From an uncultured Lachnospiraceae bacterium (lineage in GTDB: Bacteria; Bacillota; Clostridia; Lachnospirales; Lachnospiraceae), in NCBI GenBank assembly GCA_947176065.1, contig CAMWPB010000041.1:1-36334 (forward strand): a stretch of DNA of 36,334 nt. Reading direction: 5' to 3'. Within the stretch, counting starts at the first letter, position 1. Each line of letters starts with the position of its first letter. Position numbers and translations under genes: made by a program. Below the pieces are notes generated by a model, which ran no database searches, was not told the origin of the DNA, and saw nothing but the letters and a program-made list of their open reading frames with translations. Below are positions 7,840-16,868 of the stretch, in pieces.

Positions 7840-8979
7840 ATGAAAATTGGGATTTTAACATATTTTAGAAACTATAATCCGGGAGCATTCCTCCAGGCGT
7901 ATGAGTTGTCACAGGCTTTGAAAAACCGATATCCTGATCATGAAGTTGAGATAGTAAATTTTCAAATGTACCGGGAAAAAATGTTTGTACATAGTATTTT
8001 AAAAGATATGGTTATAAATTATTCGTTTTTTGATGTTTGCGGTATGTATAAATATCACCGTGCAATCAGGAAATTACCTTTGTCGTCAAATAGAATAGAA
8101 TCAGATGGGATGGATGAATTAGGTGCATATATTGATCGTACATATGATGTGGTCATAATTGGCAGTGACGAGCTTTGGAAAACAGACGGATATCGTGGAT
8201 TCCCTACGCCGTTTTGGTTGAATTATTCCTTTGAGAAGTGTAGAAAATGTTCTTTCTCTCCGTCTTCGAGAAGTAACATATCAAATATGGACGAGGAACA
8301 TAAAGATACTATTAGGAAATGTATTTCTGAATTGGAGTTCGTTGGGGTAAGGGATAAAAAAACATATAGCGAATTAACGAAAGTAGTTCCGGGGAAAAAA
8401 GGGGACATGAATATAGTTTGCGATCCGACATTTTTAGGTGACTACGGTATTGATAAAGAAAAGTGTAGGGAGAGGTTAAAAAAATATTTTAATATACCGA
8501 CTTCCAAAAAAATATTAACAACTGTTTTGCAAAATGAAGATTTGATTAAATTAATAAGAAGACGCTATAAAGATAAGTATTTCATACTTTCTCTGTCAGA
8601 CGAAAGAGACTTTGTAGATGCTAACTGTTTACATGTCGATCCGTTTGAATGGATAAAAGTTATTGCGGGCAGTGATTTTTTGGTAACACAATCCTTTCAT
8701 TGTTCTGTTTTTTCAATGATTCATAGCGTCCCGTTTATTGGTATTGATTATTCGGAAGACGGAAAGGTTGCTTATTTATTAAATTCAAATGGGCTATCCG
8801 ACAATCTTTTGATAGGGAATGAATGGGAAATTGAAAAAAATTTTTTGCCTAAGATGGAATCGGCATTAGAAATAAGTATAGATGGAGATGGTATAGTGCG
8901 GAGGGAAAGAAGTAAGGCAGATCCATTTTGGCATTACATGGACAGGCTTATAATACAGAATGGCGGAAGTATAAAATGA
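7840..8979 (+). CDS. Polysaccharide pyruvyl transferase family protein
   Basis: This 379-residue protein matches the polysaccharide pyruvyl transferase family (CsaB/WcaK type), which adds ketal-linked pyruvate from phosphoenolpyruvate to sugars. The start MKIGILTYFRNYNPGAFLQA, the central VVIIGSDELWK near residues 105-115 and the late TQSFHCSVFSMIHSVPFIGI near 286-305 with its active-site His are all typical. It ends in a four-base ATGA overlap with the GT92 gene. The FrhB-like gene two positions upstream often accompanies this family in Firmicutes. The acceptor sugar is unknown. Confidence 0.88.
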   Translation: MKIGILTYFRNYNPGAFLQAYELSQALKNRYPDHEVEIVNFQMYREKMFVHSILKDMVINYSFFDVCGMYKYHRAIRKLPLSSNRIESDGMDELGAYIDRTYDVVIIGSDELWKTDGYRGFPTPFWLNYSFEKCRKCSFSPSSRSNISNMDEEHKDTIRKCISELEFVGVRDKKTYSELTKVVPGKKGDMNIVCDPTFLGDYGIDKEKCRERLKKYFNIPTSKKILTTVLQNEDLIKLIRRRYKDKYFILSLSDERDFVDANCLHVDPFEWIKVIAGSDFLVTQSFHCSVFSMIHSVPFIGIDYSEDGKVAYLLNSNGLSDNLLIGNEWEIEKNFLPKMESALEISIDGDGIVRRERSKADPFWHYMDRLIIQNGGSIK

Positions 8980-10274
8980 ATGGTAATATTAAGTGCATTA
9001 TTTTTGGTGCCGGTAAAATAGGGAATCAGGTCTTGGAATATTGTAAACTGTGTCATTTCCAAGTACTAGCTATAGCGGACAATGATAAACGAAAATGGGG
9101 AACTAAAATTAATGGAATCAAAATAATAAACCCCAGTGACATTGAAAAGAAATATCAGGATTGTGTTTGCTTTGTTGCATCTCATAATTATTTTGATGAC
9201 ATCCAGAAACAATTAAATAGATTAGGGGTTTCAAATGACAGAATTAAATTGTTTATTAATGAAGGGGATATTCAAAAGGAGATTTATAAAAAGAAACACA
9301 TAAAGATTCTTACAGAAAATAAATATCTGATTTTTGATCAGGAACATTATTTGACGAGAAAATATTACATTAGAAAAATATGTTCGTGCATACAAAGTAT
9401 ATACTATAAACTGCTGATGAATGCATTAAAGCCTAAAATTGAAAAAAAGAAATATCGTGTATCAATGTGTGCCATTTTTAGGGATGAAGCGGATTATCTT
9501 AGAGAATGGATAGAATATCACAGATTGGCAGGCGTTGAACATTTTTACTTATATAATAATTTTTCTGAGGATAACTATATGGAGGTATTAGAGCCTTATC
9601 TTGAAAAAGACATAGTAACGCTTACACAATGGAAAATACCACAGGGACAAATGGCGGCTTATGAGGATTGCGTATCACGTTTTTCTTATGAAACAAACTG
9701 GATTGGTTTTTTTGATCTGGACGAATTTGTTGTACCAAATAAATATGAAAAAATAGCTGATTTTTTAGATAAATTTGAAAAAAGACGACCTTTGGTTTTG
9801 CTGTACTGGAAAAATTTCGGTACATCGGGAAAGATGGCGCGAGATGTAAAAAACGGATTGGTGATAGAAGACTTTACGGTCGGATGGTACAAATATGTAG
9901 ATATCGGAAAGCTGTTTTTTAATACGGCTTATAGTTATTTGCCAAATTCAAATCATAACAGGCATATGCACTATATGTGGGCAAAGTATAAATCTATAGA
10001 GTTACCGCCGGTAAATGTCTTTGATAAGGTTTGCTTATATGAATTTAATCCGATAAAAAACGATCAGATGCCTGTCCAATTGAATCATTATCTGTTAAAG
10101 AGCTATGAGGAATATACAGAAAAGAAAGCAAAGCGAGGAGGCGGGGTACATAAAGTGGGGATGCACGATGAAAAATATTTTAATGAACATGAGGAAAAAA
10201 GTCAGCGGTTGGATTTACATGCGTATAAATATTTGATTTTATTAAAAAAAAGAATGAAAGAATTGGAAGACTAA
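8976..10274 (+). CDS. Rossmann module fused to a GT92 (DUF23) glycosyltransferase
   Basis: This 432-residue protein has two parts. Residues 1-100 are the locus-specific Rossmann module (CIIFGAGKIGNQVLEY, then VLAIADNDKRKWG). Residues 160-432 are a GT-A glycosyltransferase of the GT92/DUF23 type, with CAIFRDEADYLREWIEYH, GVEHFYLYNN and the metal-binding FFDLDEFVVP. The start codon overlaps the previous stop as ATGA, with GGAAG upstream, implying translational coupling. Bacterial GT92-like enzymes transfer hexoses to surface glycans; donor and acceptor cannot be deduced. A longer open frame from 8928 lies inside the previous gene and was not used. Confidence 0.85.
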   Translation: MNGNIKCIIFGAGKIGNQVLEYCKLCHFQVLAIADNDKRKWGTKINGIKIINPSDIEKKYQDCVCFVASHNYFDDIQKQLNRLGVSNDRIKLFINEGDIQKEIYKKKHIKILTENKYLIFDQEHYLTRKYYIRKICSCIQSIYYKLLMNALKPKIEKKKYRVSMCAIFRDEADYLREWIEYHRLAGVEHFYLYNNFSEDNYMEVLEPYLEKDIVTLTQWKIPQGQMAAYEDCVSRFSYETNWIGFFDLDEFVVPNKYEKIADFLDKFEKRRPLVLLYWKNFGTSGKMARDVKNGLVIEDFTVGWYKYVDIGKLFFNTAYSYLPNSNHNRHMHYMWAKYKSIELPPVNVFDKVCLYEFNPIKNDQMPVQLNHYLLKSYEEYTEKKAKRGGGVHKVGMHDEKYFNEHEEKSQRLDLHAYKYLILLKKRMKELED

Positions 10275-10307
10275 ATTATTTAGAAAAAAGAAAGTGTGGG
10301 GAAAAGT

Positions 10308-11051
10308 ATGCGCAATATAGAGGACTACGAGCAACACTACATAGAACATCCGTTTGAACGTTATATGGAGAAGTACCGGCGGAAAATAGTAATGAAAATG
10401 GTAAAAAAATATTGTGAGAGAGAAGACTCTGTCTTGGAGATAGGGTGTGGAGTGAGACCATTATTTTGCGATTTTGAAGATCAGTATTCCTTTACAGTGA
10501 TAGAGCCGGCTGATCACTGTTACCAAAACGCGAAGAGCCTGGCAGAGTCTTACCATAATGTAGAGTGCTACCAAGGCTGTTGTGAAGATATTGCTGAGTC
10601 GTTTAAGGCGAAAAAATTTAAGATGATTATATGTGCGGGTCTTTTGCATGAAGTGGAAGATCCTCACCTGTTACTGAAAAGTATCGGATTTATGTGCAAT
10701 GAGAATACGGTTGTTCATATTAATGTGCCAAATGCACGCTCGCTTCATCGTCTATTAGCAAATGAAATGGGGCTGACACATGATATTTATCAATTATCTG
10801 ATACGAATAAAATATTTCAGCAACATAGTGTATTTGATATAGATTTGCTAAAGCAGCTGGTTATTGAAGAAGGATACGAAGTGTTAGAAGAAGGATCATA
10901 TTTTATAAAACCGTTTACGCATCAACAAATGCAGAAATGTATGGACTATGAAATTTTAAATACGCAGATATTAGATGGGTTGGATAAATTATGCGGGTCA
11001 GAATTATCGGAATTTGGAGCGGAAATTTATCTTAATATACAACAAAAATAG
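10308..11051 (+). CDS. Class I SAM-dependent methyltransferase
   Basis: This 247-residue methyltransferase shows the SAM-binding motif I as SVLEIGCGVRP (about residues 43-53), an acidic motif in VIEPADHC, and motif IV-like MIICAGLLHEVEDP. It resembles sugar O- or N-methyltransferases found in glycan loci. ATG 10308 is preferred because GGGGA lies five bases upstream; GTG 10296 is the in-frame alternative. It probably methylates a sugar or aminosugar of the repeat unit; target position unknown. Confidence 0.82.
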   Translation: MRNIEDYEQHYIEHPFERYMEKYRRKIVMKMVKKYCEREDSVLEIGCGVRPLFCDFEDQYSFTVIEPADHCYQNAKSLAESYHNVECYQGCCEDIAESFKAKKFKMIICAGLLHEVEDPHLLLKSIGFMCNENTVVHINVPNARSLHRLLANEMGLTHDIYQLSDTNKIFQQHSVFDIDLLKQLVIEEGYEVLEEGSYFIKPFTHQQMQKCMDYEILNTQILDGLDKLCGSELSEFGAEIYLNIQQK

Positions 11052-11078
11052 ATTTATATTATGTAGTGGAGAATGAAA

Positions 11079-12020
11079 ATGAAAGTTATGGAAATAGAGC
11101 GCACTGAATACGAGAAGCGTCTCAATAATGTGCCATATGGTTATATGAAGAGTGAGTTTTGTGAATATAACAAGGAGAAAACGGATATAATAAAATATTT
11201 GCTTTTTTGTGATGAAGATAAGGAAAGATTTGTGTCAGTATTCGGAAGCAAGGACCAAGAATTGCGATTGCCGTTTTCTGCGCCATTTTCTACGATAGGA
11301 GGAATGAAAAAGGGGACAAAAACAGGTCATTATAAAGAGGCGTTAGAGGCATTAAAAATGTATGCATATGAAGAAGGATATAAAATGATTGAAATAACCT
11401 TCCCGCCTCTTTTTTATGACGAAAGTGAAATCAGTTATTGGTTAAACGCTGGACTTCAAATGAAAGGAAGAATTAAAACAATTGACCTGAATTATGCCAT
11501 TAATCTTGATGCGGCTGGGAAAGAAGGTTATTCATCCATGCTCAGCTATAATGCAAAAAAGAATCTGAGAATTGCAAAAGAAAAGGGAAATACATTTTCA
11601 ATTTGTCAAACAGAAGATGAATTTTATACTGCATATGATATAATTCGCCAGAATAGGGAAGTAAAAGGTTATCCGTTGAGAATGAATTATGAACAGGTGC
11701 GTTGGACAAAGAACTTGTTGAACGGAAAATTTTTTGTTGTTAGAAATCAAGGGAAAAATTTGGCATCTGCGATAGTATTTGAACCGGTACCGAATGTGGC
11801 ACAGGTTATTTACTGGGGAGATGTGCCGAATGCATCGGAATATAAGTCTATAAACTATTTAGCAGAACAACTGGTTATGTTCTATCTGGAACTGGGATTT
11901 CGTTATTTAGACATTGGCCCGTCCACTGAGCAGGGCATACCTAATTATGGGCTTTGCAATTTTAAAGAAAGTATAGGATGTGAAGTTACTTCAAAGATTA
12001 CCTTGGAATTGGAAATCTGA
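11079..12020 (+). CDS. GNAT/FemAB-like acyltransferase (Acetyltransf_6 type)
   Basis: This 313-residue protein looks like the BioF2/FemAB-like branch of GNAT acyltransferases. Supporting stretches are SYNAKKNLRIAKEKGNTF (about 150-167), VIYWGDVPNA, NYLAEQLVMFYLELGFRYLD and the closing NFKESIGCEV, which recalls the family's KxxFG-like end. ATG 11079 has GTGGAG at proper spacing; ATG 11073 is only a base or two from that site. In this context it may N-acylate the 3-aminosugar made by the ketoisomerase/aminotransferase pair, although the hexapeptide acyltransferase at 13594 is an equal candidate. Confidence 0.72.
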   Translation: MKVMEIERTEYEKRLNNVPYGYMKSEFCEYNKEKTDIIKYLLFCDEDKERFVSVFGSKDQELRLPFSAPFSTIGGMKKGTKTGHYKEALEALKMYAYEEGYKMIEITFPPLFYDESEISYWLNAGLQMKGRIKTIDLNYAINLDAAGKEGYSSMLSYNAKKNLRIAKEKGNTFSICQTEDEFYTAYDIIRQNREVKGYPLRMNYEQVRWTKNLLNGKFFVVRNQGKNLASAIVFEPVPNVAQVIYWGDVPNASEYKSINYLAEQLVMFYLELGFRYLDIGPSTEQGIPNYGLCNFKESIGCEVTSKITLELEI

Positions 12021-12101
12021 TCTTAGTGCAGGCAATATAAGGTTAGCTCATTTTAAAGGTAAGTGAAAAACATTTTTATTAATTTAGGAGTAAGAGTAAG
12101 G

Positions 12102-13577
12102 ATGAAATTTCCATATACTTTTTATAAAAAAGAATTTAATAGAAGAATGGGAGAATTAGAAGAAGCTTTCGAAAAAAATAATACGTTTAAAACAATTTGT
12201 TATTTAAGATACTTATGTCATTTTTGCTATTCTATTAATTATACTTTTTCAAACGATAGATTAGAAGAAATAGCAAAAGGAATTTCCTTGACATATCTTG
12301 GGGAAACAGAATTAAAAAATACAAGGGCGGATACGGTGGTATTTTATGACGGATTTGGCTTGCTCGACCGTGGACTAGCGAATATATATGTAAATGCCTT
12401 GGATCAATTGGGATATAAAGTGGTATGGATTCTGTATTCATATGCACCAGAGATAAACGATATTTTAAAAAAATATGAAGAGAGGGAGAATATTAGTTTT
12501 TTTGTTGTTTCAAAGAGTACTATTTTGGAACGCATGGAAGTGTTGCGGGATAAAATAAAGGAGATATTACCAAGGCATTTATTTGTTTATACAAACCCGG
12601 ATGATGTATGCGGAATTGGCACAATTTCAACTATTACGGGGGGAATAGATCGTTATCTGATCGATTTGACTGATCATGCATTCTGGTTGGGCAAGTGTGC
12701 TGCGGATTGGTTTATTGAGTTTCGGAATTATGGATACAATGTAGGAGTGAAATATCGTAAAATTTTGTCAGACAATATGATAATATTGCCTTACTATCCG
12801 AAAACCAGGGAAGAGTATGCGTTTGAGGGCTTGCCGTTTAATGAGAATGAGTGTCAATTTGTATTTTCGGGCGGCAGTGCATATAAAATTGAAGGAAAAA
12901 CAGTATATGAAGAAATGGTGCGATATATTTTACAAACGTATAAAGATATTAAATTTGTATTTGCCAGTAACAATGAAAATGAGATTATAAAAAAATTGTG
13001 TGAAGATTTTTCTGGTCGTTTTTTTCATATTAGTGAGAGAAAAGATTTAGATGCCGTTTTGCGAAAAGCAAAATTTTATCTGTCCACTTATCCTATAACC
13101 GGAGGATTAATGACACAGTATGCATTACAGAATCGATGTATTCCGATTACTTTATGTGATGAGATAATGGGAGAGACAGATCCCAAAACAATGTTGCTTG
13201 AGCCACATAAAGCAAATTTCGTTTTTTATAAGAAGGAAGATGTGTTGTCGGAGATTGATCGTTTGATGAATAGTGAATCATATTATCTGAAAAGAAAAGC
13301 GGAACTTGAAAACCAGATAATTAGTGAGGGGGAATTTGTCAGGCAGATACAGTGTCTCTTAAAGGATAAAAAGACTGAATTTAATAAGATACAACAGGAT
13401 GTTGATACAGAGAAATTCCTTGAAGTATATAGAGATAATGCAACATATAAGAAATATTGTGAAATTATATATAGCTCCAGAAACAAGTGGATTTATAAGA
13501 AACATCCGATTATCGTTGGTGAACAAAGGGTGAGAGGGATCGTACAACGATATTTAAAAAAGAGAAGATGCAGTTAG
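12102..13577 (+). CDS. Putative GT-B-like glycosyltransferase
   Basis: This 491-residue protein has no clear named family by eye. Its layout suggests two Rossmann halves. An N-terminal half contains ADTVVFYDGFGLLDRGLANIY and YKVVWILYSY. A C-terminal half contains QFVFSGGSAYKIEG, IKFVFASNN and a late YPITGGLMTQYALQNRCIP with LCDEIMGE, like the donor-binding end of GT-B enzymes. It has no membrane segment. ATG 12102 has AGGAG eleven bases upstream; GTG 12063 is possible but its AAGG is only three bases away. A phosphopolyol or glycosyl transferase role fits the locus. Confidence 0.6.
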   Translation: MKFPYTFYKKEFNRRMGELEEAFEKNNTFKTICYLRYLCHFCYSINYTFSNDRLEEIAKGISLTYLGETELKNTRADTVVFYDGFGLLDRGLANIYVNALDQLGYKVVWILYSYAPEINDILKKYEERENISFFVVSKSTILERMEVLRDKIKEILPRHLFVYTNPDDVCGIGTISTITGGIDRYLIDLTDHAFWLGKCAADWFIEFRNYGYNVGVKYRKILSDNMIILPYYPKTREEYAFEGLPFNENECQFVFSGGSAYKIEGKTVYEEMVRYILQTYKDIKFVFASNNENEIIKKLCEDFSGRFFHISERKDLDAVLRKAKFYLSTYPITGGLMTQYALQNRCIPITLCDEIMGETDPKTMLLEPHKANFVFYKKEDVLSEIDRLMNSESYYLKRKAELENQIISEGEFVRQIQCLLKDKKTEFNKIQQDVDTEKFLEVYRDNATYKKYCEIIYSSRNKWIYKKHPIIVGEQRVRGIVQRYLKKRRCS

Positions 13578-13593
13578 TTGAGGATAAAAAATC

Positions 13594-14517
13594 GTGCAGT
13601 CTTTTAAGGATATGTGTGTTACAAAACTAAATAGAATATTGAAAAACGTAAATAGCAGGGATATCTATATTTGGGGAGCAGGAAAGGGTGGATATATTCT
13701 TGAAGAAGTGTTGCGGGATCGTCATATTCCCATTACTGGATTTATAGATAGACGGGCAGGGGAACTTAAGGAATATCTTGGTTATCCGGTGAGTTTGCCG
13801 GAGAAGATGAATCCGTTGCGGGATTATATTATTGTAGCGGTTATGTTATGTGTAAATGAAATATTAGAAGAGCTGGAGGTATTGGGATATACAGTAAGTG
13901 ATTGCTTTTGCGTATCAGAAAATTCCATTTGTAATATGGAGGATATCATATATCGGGGATGCCGAATCGGAAGATTTACATATGGATATCAGGAATTGCT
14001 GGAAGATTTTCCGATAGCTGAATCGATAGGAAGATATTGTTCTATTAATAGAACGGCTAAGATTTGGAATAATCATTCTTTAGACTGTGTGACAACAAGT
14101 CCGATTTTAGATCATGTGCGGTTTTATCCTTGGGAAGAAAATGATAAACGGAGAGAATATATCAGAAAGTATGGGACACATAAAGAAAATGCAAAATTTG
14201 ATAATAGTGCAATCAGGGACAACAGGACGGTAGTGATAGGTAATGACGTGTGGATTGGAGCTTATGTTTCCATTCTTCCCGGGGTTCGAATTGGTGATGG
14301 AGCAGTTATCGCTGCAGGTGCTGTAGTAACGAAAGATGTGGAACCATATGCGATCGTCGGTGGTGTACCGGCCAAAAAGATCAGATATCGATTTGATGAT
14401 CAAATGATTAGAAAATTGCTTGAGGTTAAATGGTGGGAGTGGTCAGTAGAGGAAGTGGAGAGTCATATTGAACTACTATATGATCCGGCACAATTTATGA
14501 TGTATTTTTCAGGATAG
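13594..14517 (+). CDS. Rossmann module fused to a left-handed beta-helix acyltransferase (CatB/Xat-like)
   Basis: This 307-residue protein starts with the shared module ([17 protein letters not shown], residues 24-40, then PITGFIDRR). Residues 120-290 form a hexapeptide-repeat acyltransferase with [20 protein letters not shown] carrying the catalytic His, [20 protein letters not shown] and [20 protein letters not shown], ending in [14 protein letters not shown]. This matches xenobiotic/virginiamycin-type acetyltransferases with a PglD-like front domain. It starts at GTG 13594 with GAGG ten bases upstream. It may acetylate the aminosugar or a hydroxyl of the repeat unit. Confidence 0.87.
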   Translation: MQSFKDMCVTKLNRILKNVNSRDIYIWGAGKGGYILEEVLRDRHIPITGFIDRRAGELKEYLGYPVSLPEKMNPLRDYIIVAVMLCVNEILEELEVLGYTVSDCFCVSENSICNMEDIIYRGCRIGRFTYGYQELLEDFPIAESIGRYCSINRTAKIWNNHSLDCVTTSPILDHVRFYPWEENDKRREYIRKYGTHKENAKFDNSAIRDNRTVVIGNDVWIGAYVSILPGVRIGDGAVIAAGAVVTKDVEPYAIVGGVPAKKIRYRFDDQMIRKLLEVKWWEWSVEEVESHIELLYDPAQFMMYFSG

Positions 14518-14627
14518 GCTCAGGGTAGAAATTAGTAGAGAGCCGATGAAGCTATTTAGGAGAAGGTGGAAAGTACTTTAGAGAGACAGTGGAGTGAGAA
14601 AAAGCTCTTGTTTGGAAGGATATTTCT

Positions 14628-15737
14628 TTGATAATGAAACGGTTGTGTATCTATGTGACTTATGATAGTCAAAATATTGTTGATGATTATGTTGCGTATA
14701 TGCTAAAAGAGCTACACAAGGTGACTGACAGGATAGTTGTGGTATGCAATTACGAGTATATTTCTCAAGGAATGGAAAAAGTGCAACCCTATGCAGATAC
14801 GATACTATACAGAGCAAATAAAGGATTTGATGCAGGAGCATATAAGGAAGCGGCGGAACAGATTGAAGATATCGGAAGCTATGACGAGATAATTCTCTCC
14901 AACGACACATTCTTTGGACCATTTATTTCATTTGATGAGATTTTCCGAAGAATGGAAAAAGAGCCATGTGATTTCTGGGGGTTAAACCGCAGACATATTC
15001 CGATGTATGACTTTACGGCGTCCTTTTTTGTCGTATTCAGAAGGGCGGCGGTATCAGCAGCGGTCAGATACATACGTGGTCATATGTTTGAATATATGGA
15101 CCGGGAAGGCATATTAAAAATGTTTGAGCAGGGTATTTCAAACGAGTTAAAAAAAGAGGGATTCCGTATGGGGACTTACTGTGACATAGGTTCGGTAGAT
15201 ATGTACAGGGATCCTGATTATCTTATTAATGTAATGGGTTCACCGGTTATGAAAAAGCGTTGTTTTGAACGTGGGTATTACGTGGAAGAAAATTGTAGAA
15301 GGGCGCTGAAATATATTGACAAGGAAACGGAATACGATATATCGCTTGTTATCAAAACGATTTCACGAAAATACGGAATTGCTTTTAACCATAACTATAC
15401 AGATGTCGATATGATAAAGCCGGATGATACCAGAGGCATATATTATAGTGCACCGGAAGATGAACTGGAGGAATTTCTGAGGAAAAATCAAAGTGTATAT
15501 GTGTATGGAAATGGTAATACGGCAAAAGATTTTGAAAGACTATATGGGAAAAGGGTAAACATTCTGGGACATATTGTATCGGAAGATTTTCAGGAAGATG
15601 GAACGAAAACAGCAAGTCAGATAGAAAATAAGAATTGCCCTATAGTCATGGCGCTGTCCAAAGAGAATTCTAAGGAAGTCTCGCCCCGAATGCATGAATT
15701 TACAAATGTTTTCTATTTGTGGAGGTGGAAGGGGTGA
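14628..15737 (+). CDS. RgpF-family (rhamnan synthesis F) glycosyltransferase, copy 1
   Basis: This 369-residue protein matches the RgpF family of glycan-locus enzymes. Residues 1-250 show IYVTYDSQNIVDDYVAYML, ILYRANKGFDAGAYKEA, EIILSNDTFFGP and CDFWGLNRR, all typical. Residues 280-369 form a Rossmann-like module (VYVYGNGNTAKDFERLYG). TTG 14628 has AAGGA seven bases upstream; ATG 14634 is the other option. A 110-base gap precedes it. It ends in a four-base GTGA overlap with a homologous gene, so the two are a coupled tandem pair. RgpF proteins help build rhamnose-glucose polysaccharide in streptococci; the sugar here is unknown. Confidence 0.85.
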   Translation: MIMKRLCIYVTYDSQNIVDDYVAYMLKELHKVTDRIVVVCNYEYISQGMEKVQPYADTILYRANKGFDAGAYKEAAEQIEDIGSYDEIILSNDTFFGPFISFDEIFRRMEKEPCDFWGLNRRHIPMYDFTASFFVVFRRAAVSAAVRYIRGHMFEYMDREGILKMFEQGISNELKKEGFRMGTYCDIGSVDMYRDPDYLINVMGSPVMKKRCFERGYYVEENCRRALKYIDKETEYDISLVIKTISRKYGIAFNHNYTDVDMIKPDDTRGIYYSAPEDELEEFLRKNQSVYVYGNGNTAKDFERLYGKRVNILGHIVSEDFQEDGTKTASQIENKNCPIVMALSKENSKEVSPRMHEFTNVFYLWRWKG

Positions 15738-16855
15738 AGCGGATTGCAATTTTTGTCTTTTATGATACACAGGGGATTGTTGATTCATATATAAGAGGAC
15801 TTTTATCTGGCATAAAGCCATATTTAGAACGGCTTATTGTAGTATGTAATGGCAGCATAAGTTTAGGTGAAGAAAATATAAAGGATTATTCGGATGAAAT
15901 CATCATCCGTCCTAATTATGGTTATGATGGTGGGGCGTACAAAGACGTGATTATGAGACTTATAAAGGAAGAAACCCTGTCAATGTATGACCAGCTCATA
16001 CTTTTTAATGATACTGTATATGGATTTTTTTATTCACTGTCAGAAATGTTTGAGATAATTGATAGCCGACAGGAAGTCGACATGTGGGGGATGACGGAAC
16101 ACAGCGGGATAGGAAAACATAAAGGGAAATCGTTATCATGGCATTTGCAGGGATACTTTCTGGTAGTCAATAAACGATTGTTACAGAGCAGGGATTTTTC
16201 CATTTTTTGGGAGAAATTAAATTATCCGGCAACCTATACGGATGCCATATTCGACTTTGAAATAGGCATATCCCGATATTTATCAGATAAAGGATATAAG
16301 CTGAAAAGTATTTATGCACCTGAGATGATTGGAGTACCTCCCAATAATAGCTTTGGCAATCTTTATTTTTCCCATGCTTATGAACTGGTATTGAAAGCCA
16401 GATGTCCTGTTCTGAAGGTCAAGAGTATTGAAAACCTATCTGGGATGAAAGTTTTAAATTATCTGGAGAAAAACCATTTATATGATCTATCGGATATATG
16501 GGAGCATTATAGAAGAAGGATTCGAAACAGATATGTGGGTAACGATGCTTATGACATAGAGGCGCTATGGGATTTTTGTAGAAAATATCAAAAGATATAT
16601 ATCTATGGAAACGGTGAGACAGGAAAGAGGATTTGTGAATGTATATTGGTGAAAGGATATTTTGTTACGGGGTTTATTGTTACGAAAAAGGACAGAATCT
16701 GCAATGCCGAAAGTAATATATACGAATTTGGGGAGGTACAAATAGATGAAGAATGCGGCATCATCATGGGAATGAAGCAAGAGTACAGGGAAGAAGTAAT
16801 GGAGAATGTTTTAAAGAGGATAAAAAGTGCACAGTTGTTTTTGCCTGTGCTCTAA
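15734..16855 (+). CDS. RgpF-family (rhamnan synthesis F) glycosyltransferase, copy 2
   Basis: This 373-residue paralogue of the preceding gene repeats its layout: IFVFYDTQGIVDSYIRGLL, IRPNYGYDGGAYKDV, LILFNDTVYGFF and VDMWGMTEHSG in the transferase part, then KIYIYGNGETGKRICECIL in the C-terminal module from about residue 290. GTG 15734 is chosen because GGAGG lies eight bases upstream and the codon overlaps the previous stop as GTGA; GTG 15719 is inside the binding site. The substrate-facing stretches differ from copy 1, so the pair probably adds two different residues. Confidence 0.85.
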   Translation: MKRIAIFVFYDTQGIVDSYIRGLLSGIKPYLERLIVVCNGSISLGEENIKDYSDEIIIRPNYGYDGGAYKDVIMRLIKEETLSMYDQLILFNDTVYGFFYSLSEMFEIIDSRQEVDMWGMTEHSGIGKHKGKSLSWHLQGYFLVVNKRLLQSRDFSIFWEKLNYPATYTDAIFDFEIGISRYLSDKGYKLKSIYAPEMIGVPPNNSFGNLYFSHAYELVLKARCPVLKVKSIENLSGMKVLNYLEKNHLYDLSDIWEHYRRRIRNRYVGNDAYDIEALWDFCRKYQKIYIYGNGETGKRICECILVKGYFVTGFIVTKKDRICNAESNIYEFGEVQIDEECGIIMGMKQEYREEVMENVLKRIKSAQLFLPVL

Positions 16856-16868
16856 CAGGAGGCTTGTA

